A DNA stretch of 64,000 nt from Dechloromonas sp. (lineage in GTDB: Bacteria; Pseudomonadota; Gammaproteobacteria; Burkholderiales; Rhodocyclaceae), in the NCBI GenBank assembly GCA_011391255.1, contig JAABQV010000005.1:1-64000 (forward strand), read 5' to 3'. The position numbers were made by a program, and so were the translations under genes. The notes under the pieces were generated by a model, which did no database searches, was not told where the DNA came from, and saw nothing but the letters and a program-made list of their open reading frames with translations. The first letter of the stretch is position 1. The number at the start of each line of letters is the position of its first letter. Shown piece by piece: positions 15,264 through 24,512 of this stretch.

Positions 15264-17102
15264 TCATTCGGCCAGCCCTTCGAGCATGCGCATGATGTTG
15301 GCGGTGACGCCTTTCAGTTCCTCGTCAATGTCATGCAGGCTGCGCGGTGGCTCGAAGACGTAGAAATGACGGTTAAACGGAATTTCGTAGCCGACCTTGG
15401 ATTTTTCATGGTCTATCCAGGCGTCCGGGGCGTGCGGCAGGACTTCGCGCTTGAAATAGGTGGCGATGTCGTCGCTGAGCGGCACATTCTCGGTATCGCG
15501 CAGGGCGCTGTCGGATTGTGGCTTGCCTTTCTGCTTGCCCTTTTCGCCGAGGATGATCTGGCCGGCGGCATCGCGCAGCGGACGCTCGACGGTGAGCGTG
15601 GTGTAGCCGAATTCCTCGTTCTTGAAGATGCGGGAAATCGGTACGACTTTGACTTTGCCGCCTGCCGGCGCGGTTGGGCGGGTTGCTGCGGTCAACAGCA
15701 AATTTCGGCCAATTTCCTTGCCGGCCGCATCGCAGACCGTGGCTTGCTCGGCTTCGGTGAATTCGCCGAACAGGCGGGTGATGTCGGCGATATGGGCATC
15801 CGACAATTCCTTGCGCTTGCTACCCAGGCTCTTGCGCATCTTTTGCCAGAAGCTGCTGGCGTCGATGAGTTGCACCCAGCCTTTGCGGTCGGTCGGCTTC
15901 TTGTTGGAGAGTATCCAGACGTAGGTGCTGATGCCGGTGTTGTAGAACATGTCGGTCGGCAGGCCAATGATGGCTTCGACCAAATCGTTTTCCAGCACAT
16001 AGCGGCGGATTTCACTTTCGCCGCTGCCGGCGCCGCCCGTAAACAGCGGCGAGCCATTGAGCACAATGCCGATACGGCTACCGCCATCGACCGCCGGGCG
16101 CATCTTGCTGATGAGGTGCAGCAGGAAGAGCAGCGAACCATCGGAAACGCGCGGCAGGCCGGGGCCGAAACGACCGTCAAAGCCTTTATCAGCGGCCTCC
16201 TTGCGGATTTCCTTCTCGACTTTTTTCCACTCGACGCCAAACGGCGGATTGGACAGCATGTAGTCGAATTTCTTGCCGCCGTGACCATCTTCGGAAAGCG
16301 TGTTGCCCACAACGATATTGCCAACGTTCTGGCCCTTGATGAGCATGTCGGCTTTACAGATGGCGTAGGACTCGTCGTTGAGCTCTTGACCGAACATGGT
16401 TAGGCGCGCGTCGGGATTATGTTCGTGCAGGTATTCGCCGGCCACTGACAACATGCCACCGGTGCCAGCGGTTGGGTCGTAAATAGTGCGCACGACGGCA
16501 TTGCCCGGTGTCAGTACATCATCATCCTCGATAAACAAAAGATTGACCATCAAGCGGATGACTTCGCGCGGCGTGAAGTGCTCCCCGGCGGTTTCGTTGG
16601 AGATTTCAGCGAACTTGCGTATTAACTCCTCGAAAACCTGGCCCATCTGGGCGTTATCGACAGTATTTGGGTGCAGGTCGATATTGGCGAACTTCTCGGT
16701 GACCAAGTACAACAAGCCGGACTTGGCCAGACGTTCGACTTGGGCATAAAAGTCGAAGCGTTCGAAGATGTCACGCGCGGCCAGGGAAAAGCCCTGGACG
16801 TAGGCGTACAGGTTTTCCCGGATGTGATCCTGGTCGCCGAGTAGCTTGCCGAGGTCTAGTGGTGAGATGTTGTAGAAGCTCTGCCCGGCTTTGCGAATCA
16901 GGAACGGGTCGGGGTTCAGGCCGGCTAACGTCTTGGCCTGAAGCTCGGCCAGGACAGCCAGCTTGGTTCCTTCTAGCACACAATCAAGGCGGCGCAGGAT
17001 GGTGAAGGGCAAAATTACCTTGCCGTACTCAGATTGCTTGTAGTCGCCACGTAATAGGTCGGCGACCGACCAGATGAATGATGAGAGAGCTTGATGGTTC
17101 AT
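15264..17102 (-). CDS. hsdM: Type I restriction enzyme modification subunit (HsdM)
   Basis: 612 residues; N6-adenine methyltransferase that with HsdS protects host DNA and assembles the restriction complex. The N-terminal HsdM_N helical domain spans about 5-140. The catalytic domain shows SAM-binding motif [11 protein letters not shown] at 209-218 and motif IV NPPF at 285-288, placing it in the gamma class. The C-terminal third binds HsdS. First gene of the leftward operon hsdM - small ORF - Abi_2 - hsdS - hsdR. An A/T-rich hairpin at 15221-15243 follows the gene and may attenuate transcription into the rest. Confidence 0.95.
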   Translation of the reverse strand: MNHQALSSFIWSVADLLRGDYKQSEYGKVILPFTILRRLDCVLEGTKLAVLAELQAKTLAGLNPDPFLIRKAGQSFYNISPLDLGKLLGDQDHIRENLYAYVQGFSLAARDIFERFDFYAQVERLAKSGLLYLVTEKFANIDLHPNTVDNAQMGQVFEELIRKFAEISNETAGEHFTPREVIRLMVNLLFIEDDDVLTPGNAVVRTIYDPTAGTGGMLSVAGEYLHEHNPDARLTMFGQELNDESYAICKADMLIKGQNVGNIVVGNTLSEDGHGGKKFDYMLSNPPFGVEWKKVEKEIRKEAADKGFDGRFGPGLPRVSDGSLLFLLHLISKMRPAVDGGSRIGIVLNGSPLFTGGAGSGESEIRRYVLENDLVEAIIGLPTDMFYNTGISTYVWILSNKKPTDRKGWVQLIDASSFWQKMRKSLGSKRKELSDAHIADITRLFGEFTEAEQATVCDAAGKEIGRNLLLTAATRPTAPAGGKVKVVPISRIFKNEEFGYTTLTVERPLRDAAGQIILGEKGKQKGKPQSDSALRDTENVPLSDDIATYFKREVLPHAPDAWIDHEKSKVGYEIPFNRHFYVFEPPRSLHDIDEELKGVTANIMRMLEGLAE

Positions 17103-17310
17103 GTCGCTTTTCTTGTGGTGAATGCTATTCGCACGACATGTTAGCGGAAGCTGTGCTGTTTAGCGTCTCCAGATCGCTGGCAGGACACCTTTTGCCCCGA
17201 AATTGTGATCGGTGACTGTCGAAATAAGGCCAGTGGGCTAAAATTTAGCCCTTTGGCGCCTGACATATACTCAGGCCAAATTTGCAACCCGCTCTCAACC
17301 GGATGACACT

Positions 17311-17667
17311 GTGAAATACACCTCTTTGCTTATTGCCGCATTGCTTGCCATTCCCGCCCAAGTCCTGGCCGCTGATACGGTCAAAATTGATGTTTATCTG
17401 GCCGGCAGTTTGCAGCAATCGGTCTCTCTCGTGGGCCCAAATGCCAAGGTCAGCTTTTCACCATTGAACTTTCCCGGATCGACAATTGAATTGCGCCTGA
17501 TTGCCCCCGAACCGGTGATTGTGGAGATGAAAGAAACAACAACCGACGGTGCTGGCACCGAGGTGGTCGGGCGCGTCAAGATGGCTACCCCCGGCGCTTC
17601 TTTCGCTGTTGCCGAGATCAAGGGGGTGAAGTTTCACCACCCTTATGTTCTGGTTCGCGTCGACTAA
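17311..17667 (+). CDS. Small exported protein of unknown function
   Basis: 118 residues starting with GTG. Residues 1-20 form a Sec signal peptide (KYTSLLIAALLAIPAQVLA, cut after A-L-A or nearby), leaving a periplasmic domain of about 98 residues rich in beta-branched residues, probably a single beta-sandwich. No cysteines follow the signal, so it is not a lipoprotein. It stands alone between the divergent hsdM and rpoH. I do not recognise a family, and no function can be assigned. Confidence 0.75.
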   Translation: MKYTSLLIAALLAIPAQVLAADTVKIDVYLAGSLQQSVSLVGPNAKVSFSPLNFPGSTIELRLIAPEPVIVEMKETTTDGAGTEVVGRVKMATPGASFAVAEIKGVKFHHPYVLVRVD

Positions 17668-17839
17668 GCTCGCCTGTCTGGCGGCTCCATGATGGTTTCA
17701 GCGGCGTGCGTGGCTGATGCCGGCTTAAGCTATCTATGTGGGTTGTCGCACGGTGTTACTGATAACTTCCCCATAAAGTATCCATACGTGACGGCTTTGG
17801 TTGTTTTTTGCCGGGTTAAACCGAAACTTTTTGCGCCTG

Positions 17840-17866
17840 TTAGCACTCCGAGTCAGCGAGTGCTAA
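17840..17866. promoter_or_regulatory. CIRCE operator (HrcA site) upstream of rpoH
   Basis: TTAGCACTC-N9-GAGTGCTAA, an exact match to the CIRCE consensus bound by the heat-shock repressor HrcA. It is 34 bases before the rpoH start; a TAAAAT -10-like word overlaps its right arm at 17864-17869. HrcA control of rpoH is known in several betaproteobacteria and would tie the sigma-32 and HrcA heat-shock circuits together. Confidence 0.92.
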
Positions 17867-17899
17867 AATAAAATTATCAGTTGAAGGAGGATTCACGCA

Positions 17900-18760
17900 A
17901 TGTCCAATGCCATGTTACTTCCCATCCCGTCAGCCCTCGGCAACATTGACGCCTATGTTCAGGTTGCCAATCGCTATCCGATGCTCTCCGGTGTCGAAGA
18001 GACCCGGCTGGCTAAGCGTTTCCACAACGATGGTGATGTCGAGGCGGCGCGTCAGTTAGTGCTTTCGCACCTGCGTCTGGTGATATCAATTGCCCGTGGT
18101 TACCTTGGCTATGGCCTGCCGCATGCTGACCTGATTCAGGAAGGCAACATCGGCCTGATGAAGGCGGTTAAGCGCTTCGACCCGGAGCGTGGTGTGCGTC
18201 TGGTTTCCTTTGCAATGCACTGGATCAAGGCCGAAATCCACGAATACATCCTGAAAAACTGGCGGCTGGTCAAGTTGGCGACGACCAAGGCGCAGCGTAA
18301 GCTGTTCTTTAATTTGCGCAGCATGAAGAGCGATTACGAAGGCGTCGATACTTTTTCCGGTACGCAGGCGTCGGAAGTCGCGCAAAAGCTCGGCGTCAAG
18401 CAAGAAGAAGTTATCGAGATGGAGACCCGTCTCTCCGGCCGCGATCTGGCGCTCGAAGGTTCACCTGATGATGGTGATGAAGCTTTTGCGCCGATCGACT
18501 ATCTGGCCGACTCGCGCTACGAGCCGACCCGCGTCATTGAGAACAAGGCGATTGCCCGCCTGCATGACGAAGGTTTGCAGGAAGCCTTGGCGACCCTTGA
18601 TGCGCGTAGCCGCCGGATTATCGAGGCGCGCTGGTTGCACGATGGCGAGGCTTCAACATTGCACGATCTGGCCGCCGAGTTTGATGTTTCAGCTGAGCGG
18701 ATTCGTCAGATCGAGGTCAAGGCCCTGCAGAAAATGCGTGGCGCGCTGACGCCGGCCTGA
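17900..18760 (+). CDS. rpoH: RNA polymerase heat-shock sigma factor (sigma-32)
   Basis: 286 residues. Directs RNA polymerase to heat-shock promoters (chaperones, proteases). Region 2 lies at about 45-115 (DLIQEGNIGLMKAVKRFDPE, then FAMHWIKAEIHEYI). The RpoH box QRKLFFNLR at about 133-141 separates it from other sigma-70 members, and region 4 with a helix-turn-helix is at 225-280. A very strong ribosome site (GAAGGAGG) precedes the ATG, and a CIRCE operator sits in the promoter. Monocistronic, convergent with tatD 6 bases away. Confidence 0.96.
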   Translation: MSNAMLLPIPSALGNIDAYVQVANRYPMLSGVEETRLAKRFHNDGDVEAARQLVLSHLRLVISIARGYLGYGLPHADLIQEGNIGLMKAVKRFDPERGVRLVSFAMHWIKAEIHEYILKNWRLVKLATTKAQRKLFFNLRSMKSDYEGVDTFSGTQASEVAQKLGVKQEEVIEMETRLSGRDLALEGSPDDGDEAFAPIDYLADSRYEPTRVIENKAIARLHDEGLQEALATLDARSRRIIEARWLHDGEASTLHDLAAEFDVSAERIRQIEVKALQKMRGALTPA

Positions 18761-18766
18761 GTCGCT

Positions 18767-19534
18767 TCAGCCGTTCAATGAAGGCAGCGCCACGCCGGCA
18801 TTAAAGCTTGTGGCGGCGCTGGTCTCGGCCAGCGACAGTTGGCGCAATCCAGCTAAAACCTTAGCGATTTCCAGTAATTCAGCCGGTGCATTGCGGCCTC
18901 GATTGAGCCAGGCCGGCGGAATGTCCGGCGCGTCGGTTTCGAGAACGATGGCTTCAAGCGGCAAACTCGCCGCCAGCTGACGAATCCGCGTCGAGCCGCT
19001 GTAAGTCATGGCGCCGCCGAACCCGAGTTTGAATCCCAGCTTGATGAATTCATCGGCCTGCTGCCGGCTGCCGTTGAAGGCGTGAGCGATGCCGCCGCGT
19101 GGCTTGAAGCGGCGCAATTGCTTGAGAATCGGGTCAATCGCGCTGCGCACATGGAGAATGACCGGCAGGTCAAATTCTTTGGCGAGCTTGAGTTGCTCGA
19201 TGAAATACCATTCCTGGCGCACCGGGTCGCCATCTTTGACGAAATGATCGAGTCCGATTTCGCCGACGGCGACCGGCTTTTCATCAGCCAGCCAGCGCCG
19301 CAAAGTGACGATGTCTTCCTCGCTACTTTGCTGCACATAGAACGGATGAATGCCGTAGGCGGCAACGCAGCCGGGGTAGCGGTCGACACACTTTTTTGCC
19401 TGATTTAAGCCGTTGACCGCAACCGACGGAATGACGATACGCCCAACACCGGCGGCAACGGCTGCCGCGTAAACTGCATCACGATCCGCGTCAAACTCAG
19501 TGGCGTCGAGGTGGCAGTGGGTGTCGATCAGCAT
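18767..19534 (-). CDS. tatD: TatD-family metal-dependent deoxyribonuclease
   Basis: 255 residues of the TatD amidohydrolase-fold nucleases, which act on DNA ends and have been linked to repair and DNA quality control. Metal ligands are visible: H-C-H in IDTHCHLDATEF, the glutamate of VAVGEIGLDH, histidines in VILHVRSA and IAHAFNG, and the aspartate of VLETDAPD. The start at 19534 (M-L-I-D-T-H) fits the family N-terminus and overlaps the dadA stop as ATGCTGA, so it is translated with dadA. Last gene of the leftward gmk-rpoZ-spoT-dadA-tatD run. Which TatD paralogue it is cannot be decided. Confidence 0.88.
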   Translation of the reverse strand: MLIDTHCHLDATEFDADRDAVYAAAVAAGVGRIVIPSVAVNGLNQAKKCVDRYPGCVAAYGIHPFYVQQSSEEDIVTLRRWLADEKPVAVGEIGLDHFVKDGDPVRQEWYFIEQLKLAKEFDLPVILHVRSAIDPILKQLRRFKPRGGIAHAFNGSRQQADEFIKLGFKLGFGGAMTYSGSTRIRQLAASLPLEAIVLETDAPDIPPAWLNRGRNAPAELLEIAKVLAGLRQLSLAETSAATSFNAGVALPSLNG

Positions 19535-20781
19535 CCGGCAAAGGGGAATTCCGGCTCGGGATGGCGGCCGCTGATCAGGTCGGCGAGTGCCGCGCCAGAG
19601 CCGCAGGAGAGCGTCCAGCCGAGCGTGCCGTGGCCAGTGTTGAGCCAAAGGTTAGGCAGCTTGGTGCGGCCTATGCAGGGTTGACTGGAGGGGGTTACCG
19701 GGCGTAGTCCCGTCCAGAATTCAGGTTCGCCAACGGTTGCGAGGCGCGGGAACAGGGTGCGGGTGCGCGCCATCAGGGCAGCGCAGCGCGCTTCGTTGAG
19801 GTCCAGGTTGTAGCCATTGAATTCAGCGGTGCCGGCGATACGCAGGCGCTTTCCGAGGCGCGAGAAAACGATTTTGCGCTCGTCATCGGTCAGGCTGACG
19901 CTGGGTGCGTGGGCGTCGTCAGTCAGCGTCAGCGTCGCCGAGTAACCTTTGGCCGGATAGACGGGGAGATCAATGCCGAGCGGCTTGAGCAGCAGCGGAG
20001 AGTAGCTGCCAAGAGCCACCACGTAGGCGTCGGCGCCGATTTCTTCGTTGCCGTTAGCGCCGCTGACGATAACGCCGCTGACTTTGCCGTTTTCGCTATT
20101 GATGCGGTCAACGCGGGAATCGAGGCAAAATTTGACGCCGGCCTGTTGTGCTCGCCCGGCCAGGGCACGGGTAAATTGATGGGCGTCACCGGATTCATCG
20201 GATGCCGTGTAATCGCCGCCGACCAGCAAGTGGCGAACATCGCGCAATGCCGGTTCGATGGCGATACATTCATCAGCATCAACCGTGCGGCGATCTAGCC
20301 CGAATTCGCGCATGACGCCGGCGGTGCGGCTGGCGTGCGCGAACTCTCCGGACTCAGTGTAAATGTGCAGAATGCCGCGTTCCAGATGGTCGTAATTCAG
20401 GCCGAGCTCGCCGCGCAAAAGCTGCAATTTCTGCCGGCTGTAAAGTGCGAGTGAAACTATCGCAGCAATATTTCGGCGGGTGCGGCCGGGTAGGCATTCA
20501 GCGAGAAAGCGCAGGCCCCAGCTAAGCTGCGCCGGGTCTGCGCGCCAGCGCCAGAGCAGCGGCGCATCTTCGCGGCCCAGCCATTTAAAGACGCGTGGCA
20601 GCATGTGCTGGTTCGCCCAAGGTTCGGCATGGGAGACGGAGATCTGCCCGCCGTTAGCGAAACTGGTTTCGTTACCGGGCACCGGCTGGCGATCAACGAC
20701 CGTCACTTCATGACCGGCGCGCGCAAGATACCATGCACTCGTTGTGCCGACGACCCCGGCACCTAGCACCAGAACCCTCAA
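19528..20781 (-). CDS. dadA: D-amino acid dehydrogenase small subunit (DadA-like FAD oxidoreductase)
   Basis: 417 residues. Oxidises D-amino acids such as D-alanine, feeding electrons to the respiratory chain. The N-terminal FAD-binding dinucleotide fold is plain (VLGAGVVGTTSAWYLARAG), followed by the DadA word NGGQISVSHAEPWA near residues 43-56 and a second flavin contact T-G-H-G-T-L-G-W close to the C-terminus. The start codon is TTG and overlaps the spoT stop as TTGA. No dadX racemase neighbours it, so it is placed in the stringent-response operon rather than a dad operon. Confidence 0.9.
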   Translation of the reverse strand: MRVLVLGAGVVGTTSAWYLARAGHEVTVVDRQPVPGNETSFANGGQISVSHAEPWANQHMLPRVFKWLGREDAPLLWRWRADPAQLSWGLRFLAECLPGRTRRNIAAIVSLALYSRQKLQLLRGELGLNYDHLERGILHIYTESGEFAHASRTAGVMREFGLDRRTVDADECIAIEPALRDVRHLLVGGDYTASDESGDAHQFTRALAGRAQQAGVKFCLDSRVDRINSENGKVSGVIVSGANGNEEIGADAYVVALGSYSPLLLKPLGIDLPVYPAKGYSATLTLTDDAHAPSVSLTDDERKIVFSRLGKRLRIAGTAEFNGYNLDLNEARCAALMARTRTLFPRLATVGEPEFWTGLRPVTPSSQPCIGRTKLPNLWLNTGHGTLGWTLSCGSGAALADLISGRHPEPEFPFAGC

Positions 20782-22931
20782 ACCTCGCCTCCGCGTTCGC
20801 GCACGATTCGCGAGACTTCCGGAATGTGGCGCATGCCGCGCATAACGCTAGCCAGATGCTTGCGATGGGCAACCTGAATGGTGAAGCGCAGCAGCGTGAA
20901 CAGTCGTTCGGGGTCGGCATCCATCGCCACATGCTCGATATTCGAGCCGGCTTCGGCGATCGCGGCGGCGACCTGTGCCAGGACGCCACGCGTGTTTTTG
21001 ACTTCAACCTTGATGCGGATATCGAACAGCTTGCCTTCTTCCGGCTCCCACTCCACATCAATCCATTTTTGTGGCTCGGAGGAGCGTGATTTTCGTATCG
21101 TCTGGCAATCGTGGGTGTGAATAACCAGACCGCTGCCTTTCTTGATCGAGCCGATAATCGGGTCGCCGGGGATCGGCTGGCAACAGCGCGCCAACTGGAT
21201 CGCCATACCCTCGGTACCGTGGATGGCCAGCGTGACATTGTTTGGCGAATCGGCAGACATGTCCTCGCGCGCCAGCAAGCGGCGCGCCACAACGGATGGA
21301 AGGCGTTTGCCGAGGCCGATGTCGGTATAAAGTTCTTCGATGGTCTTTTGGCCGCCAGCCTTGACTAGCTGATCCCAGGCGTCGGCCGGGATCGAGATTG
21401 GAACAACACCTAAAATAAGAAGTTCCTGGCGTAGTAAGCGCTCACCAAGCCGAGCCGATTCTTCATGTTGGACGGTACGCAGGAAATGGCGAATCTTGCT
21501 CCGCGCACGGCCGGTTTTAACGTAAGTCAGCCAGATTGGATTCGGGCTGGCCTGTGCTGAGGTGATGATTTCCACCATGTCACCATTGCGTAGTTCGGTG
21601 CGCAGTGGCACCAACTCGTGGTTGATGCGCGCTGCCGAGCAGTGATTGCCAACGTCGGTATGCACCGCGTAGGCGAAATCGACGACAGTGGTACCACGTG
21701 GCTGCGCCATGATCTTGCCCTTGGGCGTAAATACGTAAACTTCGTCCGGGAAGAGGTCGATCTTGACGTTCTCGAAGAATTCAGAGGAGTCGTTACTCTG
21801 CATTTCGAGTAGCGATTGCAGCCATTTATGGGTGCGAATCTGTAAATCAGCACCGCTCTCTTCTTCGTCTTTATAAAGCCAGTGCGCGGCGACACCATCT
21901 TGAGCAACGTGGTGCATTTCTTCGGTGCGAATTTGTACTTCAACCGGCGTACCGTAGGGGCCGATCAGCGTTGTATGCAGCGACTGATAACCGTTGGCCT
22001 TGGGAATCGCGATGTAATCCTTGAACTTGCCCGGCACCGGCTTGAACAGGCTATGCAGTGCGCCGAGTGCGATGTAACAGGCGGGCACGTTGTCAACGAC
22101 AACCCGGAAGCCATAAATATCGAGCACCTGAGAGAAGGATAATTGCTTGTCCTTCATCTTGATATAAATGGAGTAAAGGCTCTTTTCACGCCCAAAGACG
22201 TCGGCGTGCAAACCGGCAGTGCTCAGCTTGGTTCTGATCCCGTCAAGAATCCTTGACAGCAGTTCGTCTCGGTTGCCCCGTGCCGCCTTCATCGCGCGAG
22301 CTAGAACTTCGGCACGTAATGGATGGATCAGACGGAAAGAGTTGTCCTGTAACTCACGGTAGAGTTTGTTGAGACCCAAACGTAGGGCAATCGGTGCGTA
22401 GATGTCGAGGGTTTCGGTAGCAATCCGCCGCCGTTTGTCGGGGCGCATCGCCGACATGGTTTGCAGATTGTGCTGGCGGTCGGCCAGCTTGATCAGCACG
22501 ACGCGCAGATCGCGCGCCATCGCCATCAGCATCTTGCGGAAGTTTTCCGCCTGCGCCTCCTGGTAGGAGGCAAACTCCATTTTGTCGAGTTTTGACAGGC
22601 CGTCGACCAGCTCAGCCACTTCGCGGCCGAATTTTTCGGCCAGTTCCTGCTTGGTCGTGCCGGTGTCTTCCAGCACATCATGCAGCAGGGCGGCCATGAT
22701 CGCGTCGACATCCATGCGCCATTCAACGACACCGCCGGCAACCGCCAGCGGATGGGTGATGTAGGCTTCGCCCGACATGCGTTTTTGATGCGCGTGCTTA
22801 TCCGCCGAGTAGGCGTAAGCCTGCTTGATGCGTTCTATTTCTTCTGGATTTAGATAGTCGAGACTATCGAGGAAAACCCGGTAGGCGGGTTCCTCAGTGG
22901 CTGGCGGCGGAGACGACGGCGTTGAACCCAT
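20778..22931 (-). CDS. spoT: Bifunctional (p)ppGpp synthetase/hydrolase (RelA/SpoT family)
   Basis: 717 residues making and degrading the alarmone (p)ppGpp. The N-terminal HD hydrolase has intact metal ligands (ITHPLAVA, LLHDVLEDT, then LIKLADRQHNL). The synthetase domain follows (about 240-350; DYIAIPKANGYQSLHT and VEVQIRTEEMHH), then TGS (about 395-455), a helical and zinc-finger-like region with C-C-Q-P-I-P-G-D, and a C-terminal ACT domain. The preserved HD site supports a SpoT/Rel role rather than monofunctional RelA. Located in the conserved gmk-rpoZ-spoT order, 20 bases after rpoZ, and coupled to dadA. Confidence 0.95.
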   Translation of the reverse strand: MGSTPSSPPPATEEPAYRVFLDSLDYLNPEEIERIKQAYAYSADKHAHQKRMSGEAYITHPLAVAGGVVEWRMDVDAIMAALLHDVLEDTGTTKQELAEKFGREVAELVDGLSKLDKMEFASYQEAQAENFRKMLMAMARDLRVVLIKLADRQHNLQTMSAMRPDKRRRIATETLDIYAPIALRLGLNKLYRELQDNSFRLIHPLRAEVLARAMKAARGNRDELLSRILDGIRTKLSTAGLHADVFGREKSLYSIYIKMKDKQLSFSQVLDIYGFRVVVDNVPACYIALGALHSLFKPVPGKFKDYIAIPKANGYQSLHTTLIGPYGTPVEVQIRTEEMHHVAQDGVAAHWLYKDEEESGADLQIRTHKWLQSLLEMQSNDSSEFFENVKIDLFPDEVYVFTPKGKIMAQPRGTTVVDFAYAVHTDVGNHCSAARINHELVPLRTELRNGDMVEIITSAQASPNPIWLTYVKTGRARSKIRHFLRTVQHEESARLGERLLRQELLILGVVPISIPADAWDQLVKAGGQKTIEELYTDIGLGKRLPSVVARRLLAREDMSADSPNNVTLAIHGTEGMAIQLARCCQPIPGDPIIGSIKKGSGLVIHTHDCQTIRKSRSSEPQKWIDVEWEPEEGKLFDIRIKVEVKNTRGVLAQVAAAIAEAGSNIEHVAMDADPERLFTLLRFTIQVAHRKHLASVMRGMRHIPEVSRIVRERGGEV

Positions 22932-22951
22932 CAGACTTCACCGCCCCTGCC

Positions 22952-23158
22952 TCAGGCCTGGCTCTTGGCGAGGACTTCAATACCAATCTTGCCAAGCGAC
23001 ATTTCGCGCAGCGCGACAACGGTCGGCTTGTGCTTTTCCGGATCGACCAGCGGCGTCGCGCCATTGGCCAATTGACGGGCGCGATGGGCAGCAGCCAAGG
23101 TCATCTGGAAACGATTAGGGATTTTTTTCAGGCAATCATCAACGGTAACGCGAGCCAT
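22952..23158 (-). CDS. rpoZ: RNA polymerase omega subunit
   Basis: 68 residues, the usual size for betaproteobacteria. Binds and folds the beta-prime subunit and forms part of a (p)ppGpp site on RNA polymerase, which makes its place between gmk and spoT functionally sensible. The family start M-A-R-V-T-V-D-D-C and the helix [14 protein letters not shown] are clear. It begins 16 bases after the gmk stop and is probably co-transcribed with gmk and spoT. Confidence 0.96.
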   Translation of the reverse strand: MARVTVDDCLKKIPNRFQMTLAAAHRARQLANGATPLVDPEKHKPTVVALREMSLGKIGIEVLAKSQA

Positions 23159-23174
23159 ACAAACCTCAAAACTT

Positions 23175-23789
23175 TCAATTGATCAAACGGGAGAACAAGT
23201 CTGCATGACGAATGCGCTGAACATCGTAACGCAGGCTTGAGACCCGCACTACGGAACGCAAATCAGCGAGCGCCCGCTCCAGACAGTCGTTAATAATAGC
23301 ATAGTCGAATTCCCCGACATGGCGCATTTCGGCCTCTGCAGCGGCGAGGCGACGGGCGATTACCTCGCTTGAATCCGTGCCGCGCCCGGTCAGGCGGCGT
23401 TCGAGTTCTTCCAGCGAGGGCGGCAGGATGAAAATCCCGATCGCCCGGGGGAAGAGCTTGCGCACCTGCTGGGCGCCCTGCCAGTCGATTTCGAGCAGAA
23501 CATCGACGCCGGCCGCCAGCTGGTCGGCGATCCATTTTTTCGAGGTGCCGTAAAAATTACCATGGACTTCCGCCCATTCAAGGAACTCGCTGCGCTTGAT
23601 CATGGCGCGAAAATCATCAACGGCAACAAAGTGATATTCACGCCCGTTGATTTCGCCCGGGCGCGGGTTGCGGGTCGTCGTCGAGATTGATAGGCGCACG
23701 CCCGGCTCCTCTTTCAGCAGCAGGCCGACCAGCGTGGATTTTCCGGTGCCCGAAGGCGCGGCGACAATGTAAAGGTTTCCCGACATCAT
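23175..23789 (-). CDS. gmk: Guanylate kinase
   Basis: 204 residues. Phosphorylates GMP to GDP with ATP in purine nucleotide supply. The P-loop APSGTGKST lies at residues 9-17, and the GMP-binding region includes R-x-P-R-P-G-E and REYHFV (about 42-58). First gene of the operon with rpoZ and spoT, a link between GTP pools and (p)ppGpp. In relatives the upstream neighbour is yicC; here a 7.3-kb element separates them. No start ambiguity beyond an alternative Met at residue 2. Confidence 0.96.
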   Translation of the reverse strand: MMSGNLYIVAAPSGTGKSTLVGLLLKEEPGVRLSISTTTRNPRPGEINGREYHFVAVDDFRAMIKRSEFLEWAEVHGNFYGTSKKWIADQLAAGVDVLLEIDWQGAQQVRKLFPRAIGIFILPPSLEELERRLTGRGTDSSEVIARRLAAAEAEMRHVGEFDYAIINDCLERALADLRSVVRVSSLRYDVQRIRHADLFSRLIN

Positions 23790-23820
23790 TTATTCCAAAT
23801 TGAATTTGAATCCGTAGTAG

Positions 23821-23852
23821 GCCGGACAACGCCTGTCACTGAGGCATCCGGC
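23821..23852. repeat. REP-like nested palindrome
   Basis: Outer arms GCCGGA/TCCGGC and inner arms GCCT/AGGC around a 7-base loop. Size and sequence (GCCGGA..., CATCCGGC) resemble enterobacterial REP units. Only one copy was noticed in this window. Confidence 0.45.
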
Positions 23853-23865
23853 TTACTCTGATTGC

Positions 23866-23892
23866 GGCTTGGGTGCACTCTTGGGTGCACAG
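23866..23892. repeat. Left attachment-type repeat of the element
   Basis: GGCTTGGGTGCAC-TC-TTGGGTGCACAG. Matches 31173-31199 in 25 of 27 positions in the same orientation. Each copy is itself a tandem of TTGGGTGCAC, so the site may combine crossover and integrase arm-binding sequences. Confidence 0.65.
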
Positions 23893-24095
23893 TTTTCAAG
23901 GGTGTCGGGGGTGTTGGTGTCATGGGTGAAAGAATACCACCGCACCACTCACCCCTCACCGCTTTTCAGCGCGTCCGCGCCTTCACTGCATGGCGCAAGG
24001 GTGTTGCTTCGCTCCGCTGGCGCTTCGCTATCAGGGTCGCCAGTTGCAAAGCGCCGTCCCGCCAGCGCCGACTTTTGGCACTGGCGGGGAGTATG

Positions 24096-24512
24096 TCAGG
24101 CCACAGCCCTTGCGGCTTGCGTCCCGCCGTAACGTTGGCGCAGGAAATTCACGTCCATCACGCCCGGAGGTTCAAAGCCCATGCTTCCGGTCAAGTGACA
24201 GGCAAAGGACGACAGCGCCGCCATTGCCGACATAAGCCCCCCGATGGTGGCAGGGCTTGCCTTCTCACCATCCTCTGCTGAAAAATCCTCAATCATGGTC
24301 GCCTGAATCAACATGGTCAGCGTCAGCAGGCCGGTTGAGACTTCCTGCAAGTCATGCGCTTTCGCGCCGTGCAGAATGGTCGGGTGCGGGGGCATATCCA
24401 GATCGGGCAACACTTTTCGCTGTTCGCTTTCCACTTGCGCCAATGACGCGGACAACAGCGCACACTTTGCGCGCAGGGCTTCGATTTCGTCTTGATGGTT
24501 TTGCATGGTCAT
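24096..24512 (-). CDS. Unknown 138-residue protein of the integrated element
   Basis: Starts with ATG after an AAGGAG ribosome site. The first 40 residues form a probable coiled helix (HQDEIEALRAKCALLSASLAQ); the centre is Ala/Met-rich and helical (TIGGLMSAMAALSSFACHL). No known domain recognised. It is the leftmost gene of the element and is separated from the rest by the octamer array, which could be its promoter region or the element's origin. Confidence 0.65.
   Translation of the reverse strand: MTMQNHQDEIEALRAKCALLSASLAQVESEQRKVLPDLDMPPHPTILHGAKAHDLQEVSTGLLTLTMLIQATMIEDFSAEDGEKASPATIGGLMSAMAALSSFACHLTGSMGFEPPGVMDVNFLRQRYGGTQAARAVA

Larger units (their letters stand above)
23790..24095. 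other. gmk upstream region and left end of the integrated element
   Basis: Holds the gmk promoter region, the REP-like hairpin at 23821-23852, the left attachment-type repeat at 23866-23892 and then non-coding element DNA with a CCCGCCAG/CTGGCGGG hairpin at 24058-24088. No gene seen. Confidence 0.5.

Noticed and set aside
15219-16403. Plus-strand open frame of 394 codons antisense to hsdM
   Set aside because: Shadow of hsdM, whose motifs are intact.
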